Source of the DNA: Streptomyces bambusae
GTDB lineage: Bacteria; Actinomycetota; Actinomycetes; Streptomycetales; Streptomycetaceae
Assembly: GCF_019400985.1 (NCBI RefSeq)
Contig: NZ_WTFF01000031.1
Coordinates: forward strand, 1 to 35,304
Reading direction: 5' to 3'
DNA length: 35,304 nucleotides
Below are positions 11,097-18,936 of this stretch, in pieces. The notes beneath the pieces were generated by a model. It saw nothing but the letters and a program-made list of their open reading frames with translations, had not been told where the DNA came from and did not search any database. The stretch's first letter is position 1; each line of letters opens with the position of its first letter. A program made the position numbers and the translations under genes.

Positions 11097-12905
11097 TCAC
11101 GCCTCCTTTGCGTCGACGGGAGCGGAGACGGGACGACGGGAGCGCCGCAGCGGCGGCTTGGCACCGAGCCGCTTCGGGTCCAGGCCGGACCACGGGTGAC
11201 CGCTGGAGAAGAACTTCGTACGCGCGAACAGCGTCATCACGGGCTTGGTGAACAGGAACACCACGACGACGTCGAGCAGGGTGGTCAGACCCAGCGTGAA
11301 CGCGAAGCCCTGCACCTTGCCGACGGTGACGATGAACAGCACCGCGGCGGCCAGGAAGGAGACGAAGTCCGAGACCAGGATGGTGCGCCGGGCACGCGGC
11401 CAGGCCCGCTCCACCGCCGGGCGCAGGGTGCGGCCCTCGCGGATCTCGTCGCGGATGCGCTCGAAGTAGACGATGAACGAGTCGGCGGTGATACCGATGG
11501 CCACGATCGCACCGCAGACGGCGGGCAGGTTCAGCGCGAAGCCGATGCCCTTGCCCAGCAGCGCCATGATCGTGTACGTCAGGATCGCCGACACCAGGAG
11601 GCTGACGATGGCGATGAACGACAGGCCCCGGTAGTAGACCAGCAGGTAGATCACCACGAGCGCGAGGCCGATGGCGCCGGCGATCAGACCGGCCTTCAGC
11701 TGCTCGCCGCCGAGCGCGGCGGTCACCGTGGTGACGCTGTCCTCCTGGAAGGACAGCGGCAGGGCGCCGTACGAGAGCATGTTGCCCAGGTCCTGCGCGG
11801 ACTGCTGGGTGAAGCCGCCGGAGATCTCGGCGCTGCCGCCGGTCAGCGCGGACTGCACGTACGGGTCGGAGACGACCTCGCCGTCGAGCACGATCGCGAA
11901 CTGGTTCTGCGGGGACTGCTTGGCCGCCAGCTCACCGGTGACCTTGGCGAAGGCGTCCGAGCCCTTGTCGTTGAACTCCATCGTGACGATCCAGATGCCG
12001 CGCTGCGGGTCGATCACTCCCTTGGCGTCCTTGACATCCTTGCCCTCGACCGCGACCGGGCCGAGCAGCCACTTGCCCCACTGGCCGTTGCCGGCCTTGC
12101 CGCACGCGACGGTCGGCTCCTCGGGCTTGACGCCCTTGCCGGCGGTCGCGCGCTGGTCCTCCTTGGTGCAGTCCAGCGCGGCGAACTTGGCCTGGAGGGC
12201 CGCCGTGGCGGCGTCGGCGCCCGACGGGGTCGGGGCCGGGGCCGGGGTGGTGGCCTTGTTGTCGTCTGCCTTCTTCGACTCGCCCGCCGACGGCGTCGGC
12301 GTGGGGGTGCCGGTGGCCTTGAGGGCCTCGCTGACGGCACGGCCCTGGGAAGTGGCGCTGGACGACGGGGTGGCCGACGGGCTCTTGCCGTCACTGGCCT
12401 TGGGCGCGCCCGAGGCGCCGGCGGCCGGGCTCGGCGAGCCGGACGGGGCACCGGACGGGTTCGGCGAGCCGGAGGTCTCCGGCGGCATCGGCGCGCCGGC
12501 GGAGACCGCCAGCACGGGCCGGAAGTAGAGCTGGGCGGTCGTACCGACCTGCTCGCGGGCCTGCTTCTCGTTCGTCCCCTTGGGGATGTTCACGATGATG
12601 TGGTCGCGGCCCTGGGTCTGGACCTCGGCCTCCGTGACGCCGAGACCGTTGACGCGGCGCTCGATGATGCCGACCGCCGTGTTCATGTTGGTCTCGTTGA
12701 TGGCGTCCGGCTTGCCCGGCTCGCTCTTGGCCTTGAGCGTGATGCTCGTACCGCCGGCGAGGTCGATGCCCAGCCGGGGAGTGGTCTGGCCGGAGACGAA
12801 CATCCCCGCGGTGAGCGCCACCATCGCGATCAGGATGAAGGCCAGGGCGCGCCCCGGCCTCCCCTGAGCCCCCGTGGGCCGCCGGCCCTTCTTCGGTGCT
12901 GCCAC
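11097..12905 (-). CDS. secD: Protein translocase subunit SecD
   Basis: A 602-residue RND-family membrane protein, partner of SecF. TM1 (about 20-38) is followed by LGIDLAGGTSITL (45-57). The extracytoplasmic domain is interrupted by a low-complexity Ser/Pro/Ala/Thr linker at about residues 136-232, and then resumes with two cysteines (in LDCTKE and VACGKA). The C-terminal half has five membrane segments, with VCGAIVAIGITADSFIVYFE as the TM4 signature. I chose GTG at 12905 because the protein then begins VAAPKKGRR, as homologues do, and AGGGAG lies 9-10 nt upstream; GTG or ATG further upstream (12962) is possible but unsupported. It lies 155 bp after yajC. Confidence 0.96.
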   Translation of the reverse strand: MAAPKKGRRPTGAQGRPGRALAFILIAMVALTAGMFVSGQTTPRLGIDLAGGTSITLKAKSEPGKPDAINETNMNTAVGIIERRVNGLGVTEAEVQTQGRDHIIVNIPKGTNEKQAREQVGTTAQLYFRPVLAVSAGAPMPPETSGSPNPSGAPSGSPSPAAGASGAPKASDGKSPSATPSSSATSQGRAVSEALKATGTPTPTPSAGESKKADDNKATTPAPAPTPSGADAATAALQAKFAALDCTKEDQRATAGKGVKPEEPTVACGKAGNGQWGKWLLGPVAVEGKDVKDAKGVIDPQRGIWIVTMEFNDKGSDAFAKVTGELAAKQSPQNQFAIVLDGEVVSDPYVQSALTGGSAEISGGFTQQSAQDLGNMLSYGALPLSFQEDSVTTVTAALGGEQLKAGLIAGAIGLALVVIYLLVYYRGLSFIAIVSLLVSAILTYTIMALLGKGIGFALNLPAVCGAIVAIGITADSFIVYFERIRDEIREGRTLRPAVERAWPRARRTILVSDFVSFLAAAVLFIVTVGKVQGFAFTLGLTTLLDVVVVFLFTKPVMTLFARTKFFSSGHPWSGLDPKRLGAKPPLRRSRRPVSAPVDAKEA

Positions 12906-13060
12906 CTTGTCGTATCTCCCTGTCCAACCGTCCCGTGCTTCGGTTCGCACGCGGACGGCCACGAAAAATGTGTGGTGGGGACCCCTGCCCCCCGCAGAAG
13001 CGGTCGCGGCCGGGGAACGCGAAGGCGCCGGTCAGGCGCCGCGCGATCCCCCGCCGAACG

Positions 13061-13543
13061 TTACTTCGCGCCGGCCTCGCCGTCGCCCTTGGCGTCCTTG
13101 GCGTCCTTGACCTCGTCGGCCGCGGCGTCCTTGGTCTCGTCGGCCGCGGCGTCCTCGCCCTCCTCGGCGTCCTTCTTGCCCAGGTCGAGCTTCGGGGCCT
13201 CGTCGCCGCCCTTGTCCAGGGTCAGGGAGGAGGCGTCGTCGGGCACGACCGGGGTCTCGGTGCCGTGGACGATGCGGTTGTACTCCTCGTCCTCGAGTAC
13301 GGCGCCGATGGCGTTCTTGGCGTAGACCGCGTGCACGGCGGGGGCGATCTCCAGGAGGACGGTGTCGTCGTTGACCTCCTTGACCGTGGCGTACATGCCG
13401 CCGATGGTGCGCACGCCGGTGCCGGGCGTCATCTGGTCCCGCATCTGGACGGCCGCCTGCTGCTTCTTCTTGGCGGAGCGGGTCATCAGGATCATGGCCC
13501 CGATGAGCACGATGAACGGGAGGAAGGTCACGAGACTGTTCAC
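13061..13543 (-). CDS. yajC: Preprotein translocase accessory subunit YajC
   Basis: A 160-residue protein with one N-terminal membrane helix (residues 2-20, LVTFLPFIVLIGAMILM) and the YajC signature of a basic RSAKKKQQ stretch followed by MTPGTGVRTIGGMYATV. The acidic, Ala/Lys/Asp-rich tail (about 108-160) is low complexity. The start is GTG at 13543 with GAAGGA about 9 nt upstream. YajC forms a complex with SecDF in Escherichia coli, and the gene order yajC-secD-secF supports the call. It follows ruvB by 167 bp on the same strand, so Holliday junction and export genes could share readthrough transcription. Confidence 0.94.
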   Translation of the reverse strand: MNSLVTFLPFIVLIGAMILMTRSAKKKQQAAVQMRDQMTPGTGVRTIGGMYATVKEVNDDTVLLEIAPAVHAVYAKNAIGAVLEDEEYNRIVHGTETPVVPDDASSLTLDKGGDEAPKLDLGKKDAEEGEDAAADETKDAAADEVKDAKDAKGDGEAGAK

Positions 13544-13710
13544 GGGACGGGGTTTCCTTCGCACGACCGCGCCGGAGAGCGGCCTTGTTTCTACGGGGGT
13601 GGGTATGCCGGCCTGGACGGTCGGCATCGGCGGAGTCTAGGCGAGTCCGCACCGATGGAACAACGCCCAGCATGGCACCGGGGTTCCTGACCGGGCCAAC
13701 CTCCGCGCCG

Positions 13711-14778
13711 TCACACCCCGAAGAGCCCCTGTTGCCCGGTCTGCGACGCCGGGGCCGCCAGTCCCAGGTGGGCCCAGGCGGCCGGGGTGGCCACGCGGCC
13801 GCGCGGGGTCCGGGCGAGCAGTCCCTCGCGGACCAGGAACGGCTCGGCGACCTCCTCGACGGTCTCGCGCTCCTCGCCGACCGCGACGGCGAGGGTGGAC
13901 AGGCCCACCGGTCCGCCGCCGAACAGCTTGAGCAGGGCCTCCAGGACCGCCCGGTCCAGCCGGTCCAGGCCGCGGGCGTCCACCTCGTACACCTGCAGGG
14001 CGCTGGCGGCGACCTCGCGGGTGATCACGCCGTCCGCCTTGACCTGGGCGTAGTCGCGGACGCGGCGCAGCAGGCGGTTGGCGATGCGGGGGGTGCCGCG
14101 GGAGCGGCCGGCGATCTCGGCGGCCCCGGCGGGGTCGATGTCCACGTCGAGGAGTCCGGCGGAGCGGTGCACCACCCGCTCGAGCTCCTCGGGGGCGTAG
14201 AACTCCATGTGGCCGGTGAAACCGAACCGGTCGCGCAGCGGCGGCGGCAGCAGGCCGGCCCTGGTCGTGGCCCCGACCAGGGTGAACGGCGGCAGCTCCA
14301 GCGGGATCGCGGTGGCGCCGGGGCCCTTGCCGACGATCACGTCGACCCGGAAGTCCTCCATCGCCATGTACAGCATCTCCTCGGCGGGCCGGGACATGCG
14401 GTGGATCTCGTCGAGGAAGAGGACCTCGCCCTCCTGGAGGGAGGACAGGATCGCCGCGAGGTCGCCGGCGTGCTGGATGGCGGGGCCGGAGGTGATGCGG
14501 ATGGGCGCGCCCATCTCGGCCGCGATGATCATCGAGAGGGTGGTCTTGCCCAGGCCGGGCGCGCCGGAGAGCAGCACGTGGTCGGCGGTGGCCCCGCGCT
14601 GGCGGGCCGCCTTCAGCACCAGGTCGAGCTGCTGGCGGACCTTCTCCTGGCCGACGAACTCGCCGAGGTCCTTGGGGCGCAGGGCGGCCTCGACGGCGCT
14701 GTCCTCGCCGTCGGCTGCCGCCGCCACGATGCGGTCGCCTTCGCCGGGGGCCTCGGCGGTGTCGTCGTCCCAGTTCAC
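13711..14778 (-). CDS. ruvB: Holliday junction branch migration DNA helicase RuvB
   Basis: A 355-residue AAA+ motor that drives branch migration with RuvA. Walker A is GAPGLGKTT (72-80), Walker B is LFLDEIHR (120-127), and [18 protein letters not shown] carries sensor 1 and the arginine finger. The C-terminal winged-helix domain ends in LGLAAP. The N-terminal 30 residues are an acidic extension common in Streptomyces. The start is ATG at 14778. Unlike the overlapping ruvC-ruvA pair, ruvB is separated from ruvA by 319 bp holding an inverted-repeat element. Confidence 0.97.
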   Translation of the reverse strand: MNWDDDTAEAPGEGDRIVAAAADGEDSAVEAALRPKDLGEFVGQEKVRQQLDLVLKAARQRGATADHVLLSGAPGLGKTTLSMIIAAEMGAPIRITSGPAIQHAGDLAAILSSLQEGEVLFLDEIHRMSRPAEEMLYMAMEDFRVDVIVGKGPGATAIPLELPPFTLVGATTRAGLLPPPLRDRFGFTGHMEFYAPEELERVVHRSAGLLDVDIDPAGAAEIAGRSRGTPRIANRLLRRVRDYAQVKADGVITREVAASALQVYEVDARGLDRLDRAVLEALLKLFGGGPVGLSTLAVAVGEERETVEEVAEPFLVREGLLARTPRGRVATPAAWAHLGLAAPASQTGQQGLFGV

Positions 14779-14845
14779 GGTGTCAGTCTGCCTTCTCGGT
14801 CGTGCGGTGCGATGTCCTGTGCGGGCCGGGGCCCTGCTGTTCCAG

Positions 14846-15065
14846 CCCCTTCCCGTAACCGGGGCTCCGCCCCGGACCCCGTTCGGTGCGCTGCGCGCCC
14901 GGTGCGCTCAAACGCCGCGCGGGCTGGAATGTGCCGCTGCGCGGCATATCCAGCCCCGCCTGGGGGCACCTCCCAGCGGTAGCTGGGGGAGTTTGAGGCG
15001 CGGGGGTCCGGGGGCGGAGCCCCCGAAGCCGGGGTCCGGGGCGGAGCCCCGGTTACGGGAAGGGG
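14846..15065. repeat. 220-bp element with perfect 36-bp inverted ends between ruvA and ruvB
   Basis: The 319-bp gap between ruvB and ruvA (14779-15097) holds no gene. Positions 14846-14881 and 15030-15065 are exact inverted copies of each other (36 bp, one end beginning CCCCTTCCCGTAACCGGGG). Inside are nested inverted pieces: CTCAAAC near 14907 with GTTTGAG near 14990, GGCTGGA with TCCAGCC around 14930-14955, a CTGGGGGCACCTCCCAG hairpin around 14959-14975, and another copy of the GTCCGGGGGCGGAGCCCC motif near 15006. I recall such motifs as common dispersed intergenic repeats in Streptomyces. It could be a MITE-like element or a strong transcriptional hairpin; no target-site duplication was confirmed. 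Confidence 0.85.
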
Positions 15066-15097
15066 CGGGGAGGGGAACAGCTCCGCGCAGCGGGGGG

Positions 15098-15730
15098 TCA
15101 GCGGGTGCGGTTCAGGGTCTGGAGGGCGGCTCGCAGGAGCTGGGGGACGGGGGCGGCGGCGCCGGAGGCGATGGCGGCCTCGGCCTGCGGAGTCACCGCG
15201 GTGACGGCCTCCTCCGCCTCGCGGGAGGCGTAGCCGAGCCCGATCAGGGCGGCGGAGAGCTGCTCCGTCCAGGGGGCGGGCCCGGCGGCGGCCGCCCGCT
15301 GGGCCCCGACCAGGGCTCCGGTGCCCCGGGGGGCGCCGAGCTTGTCCTTCAGCTCCAGCAGCAGCTTCTGCGCGCCCTTCTTGCCGATGCCGGGTACGGC
15401 GGTCAGCGCCTTCTCGTCGCCGGTGGACACGGCCAGGCGCAGGGCGTCGGGGCTGTGCACGCCGAGCATGGCCTGGGCGAGGCGGGGGCCGACGCCGCTG
15501 GCGGTCTGCAGCAGTTCGAAGACCTGGCGCTCGTCGTCGTCGGCGAAGCCGTAGAGGGTGAGCGAGTCCTCACGGACGACGAGGGAGGTGGCGAGCCGGG
15601 CCGGCTCGCCCAGCCGCAGGGCGGCGATGGTGTTCGGGGTGCACTGGACGGCCATGCCCACTCCCCCGACCTCGATCACGGCGGTGGTGGGGGCGAGCGC
15701 GGCGACCGGGCCGGTCACGAAGGCGATCAT
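15098..15730 (-). CDS. ruvA: Holliday junction branch migration protein RuvA
   Basis: A 210-residue Holliday junction-binding protein. The N-terminal OB domain (1-65) includes MAVQCTPNT and [16 protein letters not shown]. Two helix-hairpin-helix motifs follow: [17 protein letters not shown] (about 77-93) and [20 protein letters not shown] (about 113-132). The C-terminal three-helix domain that contacts RuvB (about 160-210) is joined by an Ala-rich linker. The start is ATG at 15730, whose ATGA overlaps the ruvC stop by 4 nt, so translation is coupled. Slightly longer than some relatives because of the linker. The call is secure. Confidence 0.96.
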   Translation of the reverse strand: MIAFVTGPVAALAPTTAVIEVGGVGMAVQCTPNTIAALRLGEPARLATSLVVREDSLTLYGFADDDERQVFELLQTASGVGPRLAQAMLGVHSPDALRLAVSTGDEKALTAVPGIGKKGAQKLLLELKDKLGAPRGTGALVGAQRAAAAGPAPWTEQLSAALIGLGYASREAEEAVTAVTPQAEAAIASGAAAPVPQLLRAALQTLNRTR

Positions 15731-16263
15731 CGGGTGCGGCCTTTCGCTGCGGAGGCGTGCTGGGCGGCCGCCTGCTGGAGGCGGTTCATGGCGGGGGCCC
15801 GCCAGATGTGGCAGATGGCGAGCGCGAGGGCGTCCGCCGCGTCGGCCGGCTTCGGCGGGGCGGACAGCCGCAGCAGCCGGGTCACCATGGCCCCGACCTG
15901 CGCCTTGTCGGCCCGGCCGGTGCCGGTGACGGCGGCCTTGACCTCGCTGGGGGTGTGCAGGACGACCGGTATGCCGCGCCGGGCCGCGCAGAGCATGGCC
16001 ACCGCGCTGGCCTGGGCGGTGCCCATGACCGTGCGTACGTTGTGCTGGCTGAACACGCGCTCCACGGCGACGACTTCGGGCCGGTGCTCGTCCAGCCAGG
16101 CCTCCAGCCCGGCCTCGACGGCGACCAGCCGCAGCGCGGTGTCCGCGTCGGCCGGGGTGCGGACGACGCCCACCCCGAGCATGGTCAGGGGGCGGCCGGC
16201 GACCCCCTCGACCACGCCGACTCCGCACCGGGTCAGACCGGGGTCCACCCCGAGAACGCGCAC
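15727..16263 (-). CDS. ruvC: Crossover junction endodeoxyribonuclease RuvC
   Basis: A 178-residue Holliday junction resolvase with an RNase H-like fold. Catalytic acids are visible as D7 ([11 protein letters not shown]) and E68 (VAVERVF), with the C-terminal pair in [14 protein letters not shown]. The segment [15 protein letters not shown] is also diagnostic. The start is GTG at 16263 with GGAGGGG close upstream; a longer in-frame start at 16326 would place the conserved VRVLGVDPG after a non-conserved leader. It heads ruvC-ruvA-ruvB and lies 155 bp after yebC, with a terminator and a short tandem repeat in between. Confidence 0.95.
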   Translation of the reverse strand: MRVLGVDPGLTRCGVGVVEGVAGRPLTMLGVGVVRTPADADTALRLVAVEAGLEAWLDEHRPEVVAVERVFSQHNVRTVMGTAQASAVAMLCAARRGIPVVLHTPSEVKAAVTGTGRADKAQVGAMVTRLLRLSAPPKPADAADALALAICHIWRAPAMNRLQQAAAQHASAAKGRTR

Positions 16264-16311
16264 CGAACCCCTCCCAGCCGCTCGTGACCTGCTTGCGCCC
16301 GCCAGACTAAT

Positions 16312-16345
16312 CGGTGCCTGTGACAATGCGGTGCCTGTGACAACG
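16312..16345. repeat. Two tandem copies of a 17-bp sequence upstream of ruvC
   Basis: CGGTGCCTGTGACAATG (16312-16328) is followed directly by the same sequence with one change near its end (16329-16345). It lies 49 bp upstream of the ruvC start and abuts the yebC terminator. It could be a pair of regulator sites or a chance slip duplication. Confidence 0.85.
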
Positions 16346-16382
16346 CGACGGGCCGACGGGGTGTGTCCCCGTCGGCCCGTCG
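16346..16382 (-). terminator. Strong terminator hairpin between yebC and ruvC
   Basis: A perfect 16-bp stem (CGACGGGCCGACGGGG and its complement) with a TGTGT loop, starting 35 nt after the yebC stop. It should end yebC transcription and makes ruvCAB a separate transcription unit. Confidence 0.85.
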
Positions 16383-16417
16383 TGCGAAGCCGGGTCAGCA
16401 GCCGGTCGGCAGCCCCA

Positions 16418-17170
16418 TCAGGCGTCGACCTTCTCCATGATCTCGTCCGAGACGTCGAAGTTGGCGAAGACGTTCTGCACGTCGTCGCTGTCCTCCAGCG
16501 CGTCGATCAGCTTGAACATCTTGCGCGCGCCCTCCTCGTCCAGCTCGACCTGCATGGTCGGGACGAAGCTGGACTCGGCGGAGTCGTAGTCGATTCCGGC
16601 GTCCTGGAGCGCGGTGCGGACCGCGACCAGGTCGGTGGACTCGCTGATGATCTCGAAGTTCTCACCGAGGTCGTTGACCTCCTCGGCGCCGGCCTCCAGG
16701 ACCGTCTCGAGGACGTCGTCCTCGGTCAGCTCGCCCTTGGGGAGCACGACGACGCCCTTGCGGTTGAACAGGTACGAGACCGAGCCCGGGTCGGCCATGG
16801 AGCCGCCGTTGCGGGTCATGGCGACGCGCACGTCGGAGGCGGCGCGGTTGCGGTTGTCGGTGAGGCACTCGATGAGCACCGCGACACCGTTCGGGCCGTA
16901 GCCCTCGTACATGATCGTCGCGTAGTCGACGCCGCCGGCCTCGAGACCGCCGCCGCGCTTGACCGCGGAGTCGATGTTCTTGTTCGGGACCGAGCTCTTC
17001 TTGGCCTTCTGGATGGCGTCGAAGAGGGTCGGGTTGCCGTCCGGGTCGGCACCGCCCGTACGGGCCGCGACCTCGATGTTCTTGATCAGCTTCGCGAAGA
17101 GCTTGCCGCGCTTGGCATCGATCACGGCCTTCTTGTGCTTCGTCGTAGCCCATTTAGAGTGGCCGGACAT
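16418..17170 (-). CDS. yebC: YebC/PmpR family DNA-binding protein (TACO1-like)
   Basis: A 250-residue member of the YebC/PmpR family. The start [22 protein letters not shown] (in part) and the segments [13 protein letters not shown] and [12 protein letters not shown] are diagnostic, and the length is normal. Family members have been described as transcriptional regulators, and some as translation factors that relieve ribosome stalling; which applies here cannot be told from sequence. The start is ATG at 17170 with GAAGGAGA about 7 nt upstream. The gene lies between pdxT and ruvC, is closed by a strong terminator, and probably has its own promoter at the end of pdxT. Confidence 0.96.
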   Translation of the reverse strand: MSGHSKWATTKHKKAVIDAKRGKLFAKLIKNIEVAARTGGADPDGNPTLFDAIQKAKKSSVPNKNIDSAVKRGGGLEAGGVDYATIMYEGYGPNGVAVLIECLTDNRNRAASDVRVAMTRNGGSMADPGSVSYLFNRKGVVVLPKGELTEDDVLETVLEAGAEEVNDLGENFEIISESTDLVAVRTALQDAGIDYDSAESSFVPTMQVELDEEGARKMFKLIDALEDSDDVQNVFANFDVSDEIMEKVDA

Positions 17171-17210
17171 CTGCCTGTCTCCTTCGCGTCACCAACAGTG
17201 TTTCGCCTCG

Positions 17211-17220
17211 ATCCTACCGG
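17211..17220 (-). promoter_or_regulatory. Possible extended -10 promoter element for yebC
   Basis: The minus strand reads CCGGTAGGAT 41-50 nt upstream of the yebC start, just after the pdxT stop. TAGGAT is a perfect match to the Streptomyces housekeeping -10 consensus. The -35 region falls in the end of pdxT and shows no good match, so an extended -10 type is the best reading. Confidence 0.4.
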
Positions 17221-17227
17221 GACGAGG

Positions 17228-17821
17228 TCATGCGCTTGCGCGCACCATGTCCACGAAGTACGCGTGCACGCGCTCGTCGCCGGTCAGTTCGGGGTGGAAC
17301 GACGTGGCAAGCACGTTGCCCTGGCGCACGGCGACCACGTGGCCCTCGTACTCGGCGAGGACCTCCGCGGAGGCCCCGACCGACTCGACCCACGGGGCGC
17401 GGATGAACACGCCCTCGACGGGGCCGCCGTCGATGCCCGCGAAGTCGATCTTCGCCTCGAAGGACTCGTTCTGGCGGCCGAAGGCGTTGCGGCGCACGAT
17501 CATGTCGACGCCGCCCAGGGTCTCCTGGTCCTCGCGGCCGTCCAGGATCTTGTCGGCGAGCATGATCATGCCGGCGCAGGTGCCGTAGACCGGCATGCCG
17601 GCGCGCACGCGCTCACGCAGCGGCTCCAGCATGCCGAACAGGACGGCGAGCTTCGACATGGTCGTGGACTCGCCGCCGGGGATGACGAGGGCGTCGACCT
17701 CGGCGAGCTCCTCGGGGCGCCGGACCGGCCTGGCCACGGCGTCCGCCGAGGCCAGGGCGATCAGGTGCTCCCGGACGTCGCCCTGGAGGGCCAGGACGCC
17801 GATGACGGGGGGGTTGTTCAT
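17228..17821 (-). CDS. pdxT: Pyridoxal 5'-phosphate synthase glutaminase subunit PdxT
   Basis: A 197-residue class I glutamine amidotransferase that hydrolyses glutamine and passes ammonia to PdxS. It begins [14 protein letters not shown] and has PGGESTTM (48-55), the nucleophile C82 in GTCAGM, and the His/Glu partners H176 and E178 in SFHPELTGD. The start is ATG at 17821, 13 nt after the pdxS stop, so the two form an operon. Nothing is missing and the length is typical. Confidence 0.97.
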   Translation of the reverse strand: MNNPPVIGVLALQGDVREHLIALASADAVARPVRRPEELAEVDALVIPGGESTTMSKLAVLFGMLEPLRERVRAGMPVYGTCAGMIMLADKILDGREDQETLGGVDMIVRRNAFGRQNESFEAKIDFAGIDGGPVEGVFIRAPWVESVGASAEVLAEYEGHVVAVRQGNVLATSFHPELTGDERVHAYFVDMVRASA

Positions 17822-17834
17822 CTCGGGTGACGCC

Positions 17835-18746
17835 TTACCAGCCGCGATTGGCGTAGCGCTCGGCCTCGGGCAGGGTGTCGCAGTTGATGCCGACCATGGC
17901 CTCGCCCAGGTTGCGGGAGGCGTCCGCGATGACCTTCGGGTCGTCGAAGAAGGTGGTGGCCTTCACGATGGCGGCGGCGCGCTTGGCCGGGTCGCCCGAC
18001 TTGAAGATGCCGGAGCCGACGAAGACGCCCTCGGCGCCGAGCTGGCGCATCAGCGCGGCGTCGGCCGGGGTGGCCACGCCACCGGCGGAGAACAGCACGA
18101 CCGGGAGCTTGCCGAGCTCGGCGACCTCCTTGACGAGCTCGTACGGGGCGCGCAGCTCCTTGGCGGCGGCGTACAGCTCGTTGTGGTCCAGGGCGCGCAG
18201 CTGGCCGATCTCGTTCTTGATCTGGCGCAGGTGGCGGACGGCCTCGACGACGTTGCCGGTGCCGGCCTCGCCCTTGGAGCGGATCATGGCCGCGCCCTCG
18301 GCGATGCGGCGCAGGGCCTCGCCCAGGTTGGTGGCGCCGCAGACGAAGGGGGTGGTGAAGGCCCACTTGTCGGAGTGGTTGACCTCGTCGGCCGGGGTGA
18401 GGACCTCGGACTCGTCGATGTAGTCGACGCCGAGGGACTGCAGCACCTGGGCCTCGACGAAGTGGCCGATGCGGGACTTGGCCATGACCGGGATGGAGAC
18501 CGCGCCGATGATCTCCTCGATCATGTTCGGGTCGGACATCCGCGCCACGCCGCCGTCCTTGCGGATGTCGGCGGGAACCCGCTCCAGCGCCATGACGGCC
18601 ACGGCGCCGGCGTCCTCGGCGATCTTCGCCTGCTCGGCGTTGACGACATCCATGATCACGCCGCCCTTGAGCTGCTCGGCCATACCGCGCTTGACGCGGG
18701 CGGTGCCGATCTCGGGGGCCTGGGGGGTGGTGGGAAGCGTGCTCAC
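17835..18746 (-). CDS. pdxS: Pyridoxal 5'-phosphate synthase synthase subunit PdxS
   Basis: A 303-residue (beta/alpha)8 enzyme that builds PLP from ribose 5-phosphate, glyceraldehyde 3-phosphate and ammonia. Catalytic residues fall at D33, K90 (VMAKSRIGH) and K158 ([10 protein letters not shown]), exactly nine positions later than in the Bacillus subtilis enzyme. [17 protein letters not shown] is the family start. The start codon is GTG at 18746 with GAGG about 8 nt upstream. It is followed by pdxT. The 1.1-kb upstream region is unusual, with inverted motifs near the start and a long tandem array beyond. Confidence 0.98.
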   Translation of the reverse strand: MSTLPTTPQAPEIGTARVKRGMAEQLKGGVIMDVVNAEQAKIAEDAGAVAVMALERVPADIRKDGGVARMSDPNMIEEIIGAVSIPVMAKSRIGHFVEAQVLQSLGVDYIDESEVLTPADEVNHSDKWAFTTPFVCGATNLGEALRRIAEGAAMIRSKGEAGTGNVVEAVRHLRQIKNEIGQLRALDHNELYAAAKELRAPYELVKEVAELGKLPVVLFSAGGVATPADAALMRQLGAEGVFVGSGIFKSGDPAKRAAAIVKATTFFDDPKVIADASRNLGEAMVGINCDTLPEAERYANRGW

Positions 18747-18755
18747 GGGGTGACC

Positions 18756-18884
18756 TCACTCGAAAGGAAGACGGGTGCTGCAGTGGTACTCGCCAGAGGA
18801 AACCGTCCCCGACCAGTCCACTGCAAGGGCCAATATGGAGCCGGTGGCTCCTTTCGAGTTGGCCTCGAGGTACAAGACGCGCAT
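18756..18884 (-). promoter_or_regulatory. Structured pdxS leader with two inverted motif pairs and a 42-codon upstream frame
   Basis: Upstream of pdxS, CCACTGCA (18818-18825) and TGCAGTGG (18779-18786) form an inverted pair 31 bp apart, and TCCTTTCGAGT (18849-18859) and ACTCGAAAGGA (18758-18768) form an outer inverted pair. The inner motif extends to TGCAGTGGAC and TGCAGTGGTAC on the minus strand, reminiscent of the AGTGG-type sites recognised by PdxR (MocR-family) regulators in corynebacteria; no such regulator is in the window. A 42-codon frame (ATG at 18884, stop at 18756, beginning MRVLYLEANSKG) covers the whole leader. It has no good ribosome binding site and may be chance. Confidence 0.45.
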
Positions 18885-18936
18885 TGCGGCGGACGTGTTA
18901 GGGCCGGCCGGGACGGGTGTGGGCCTGGCCACGCGG

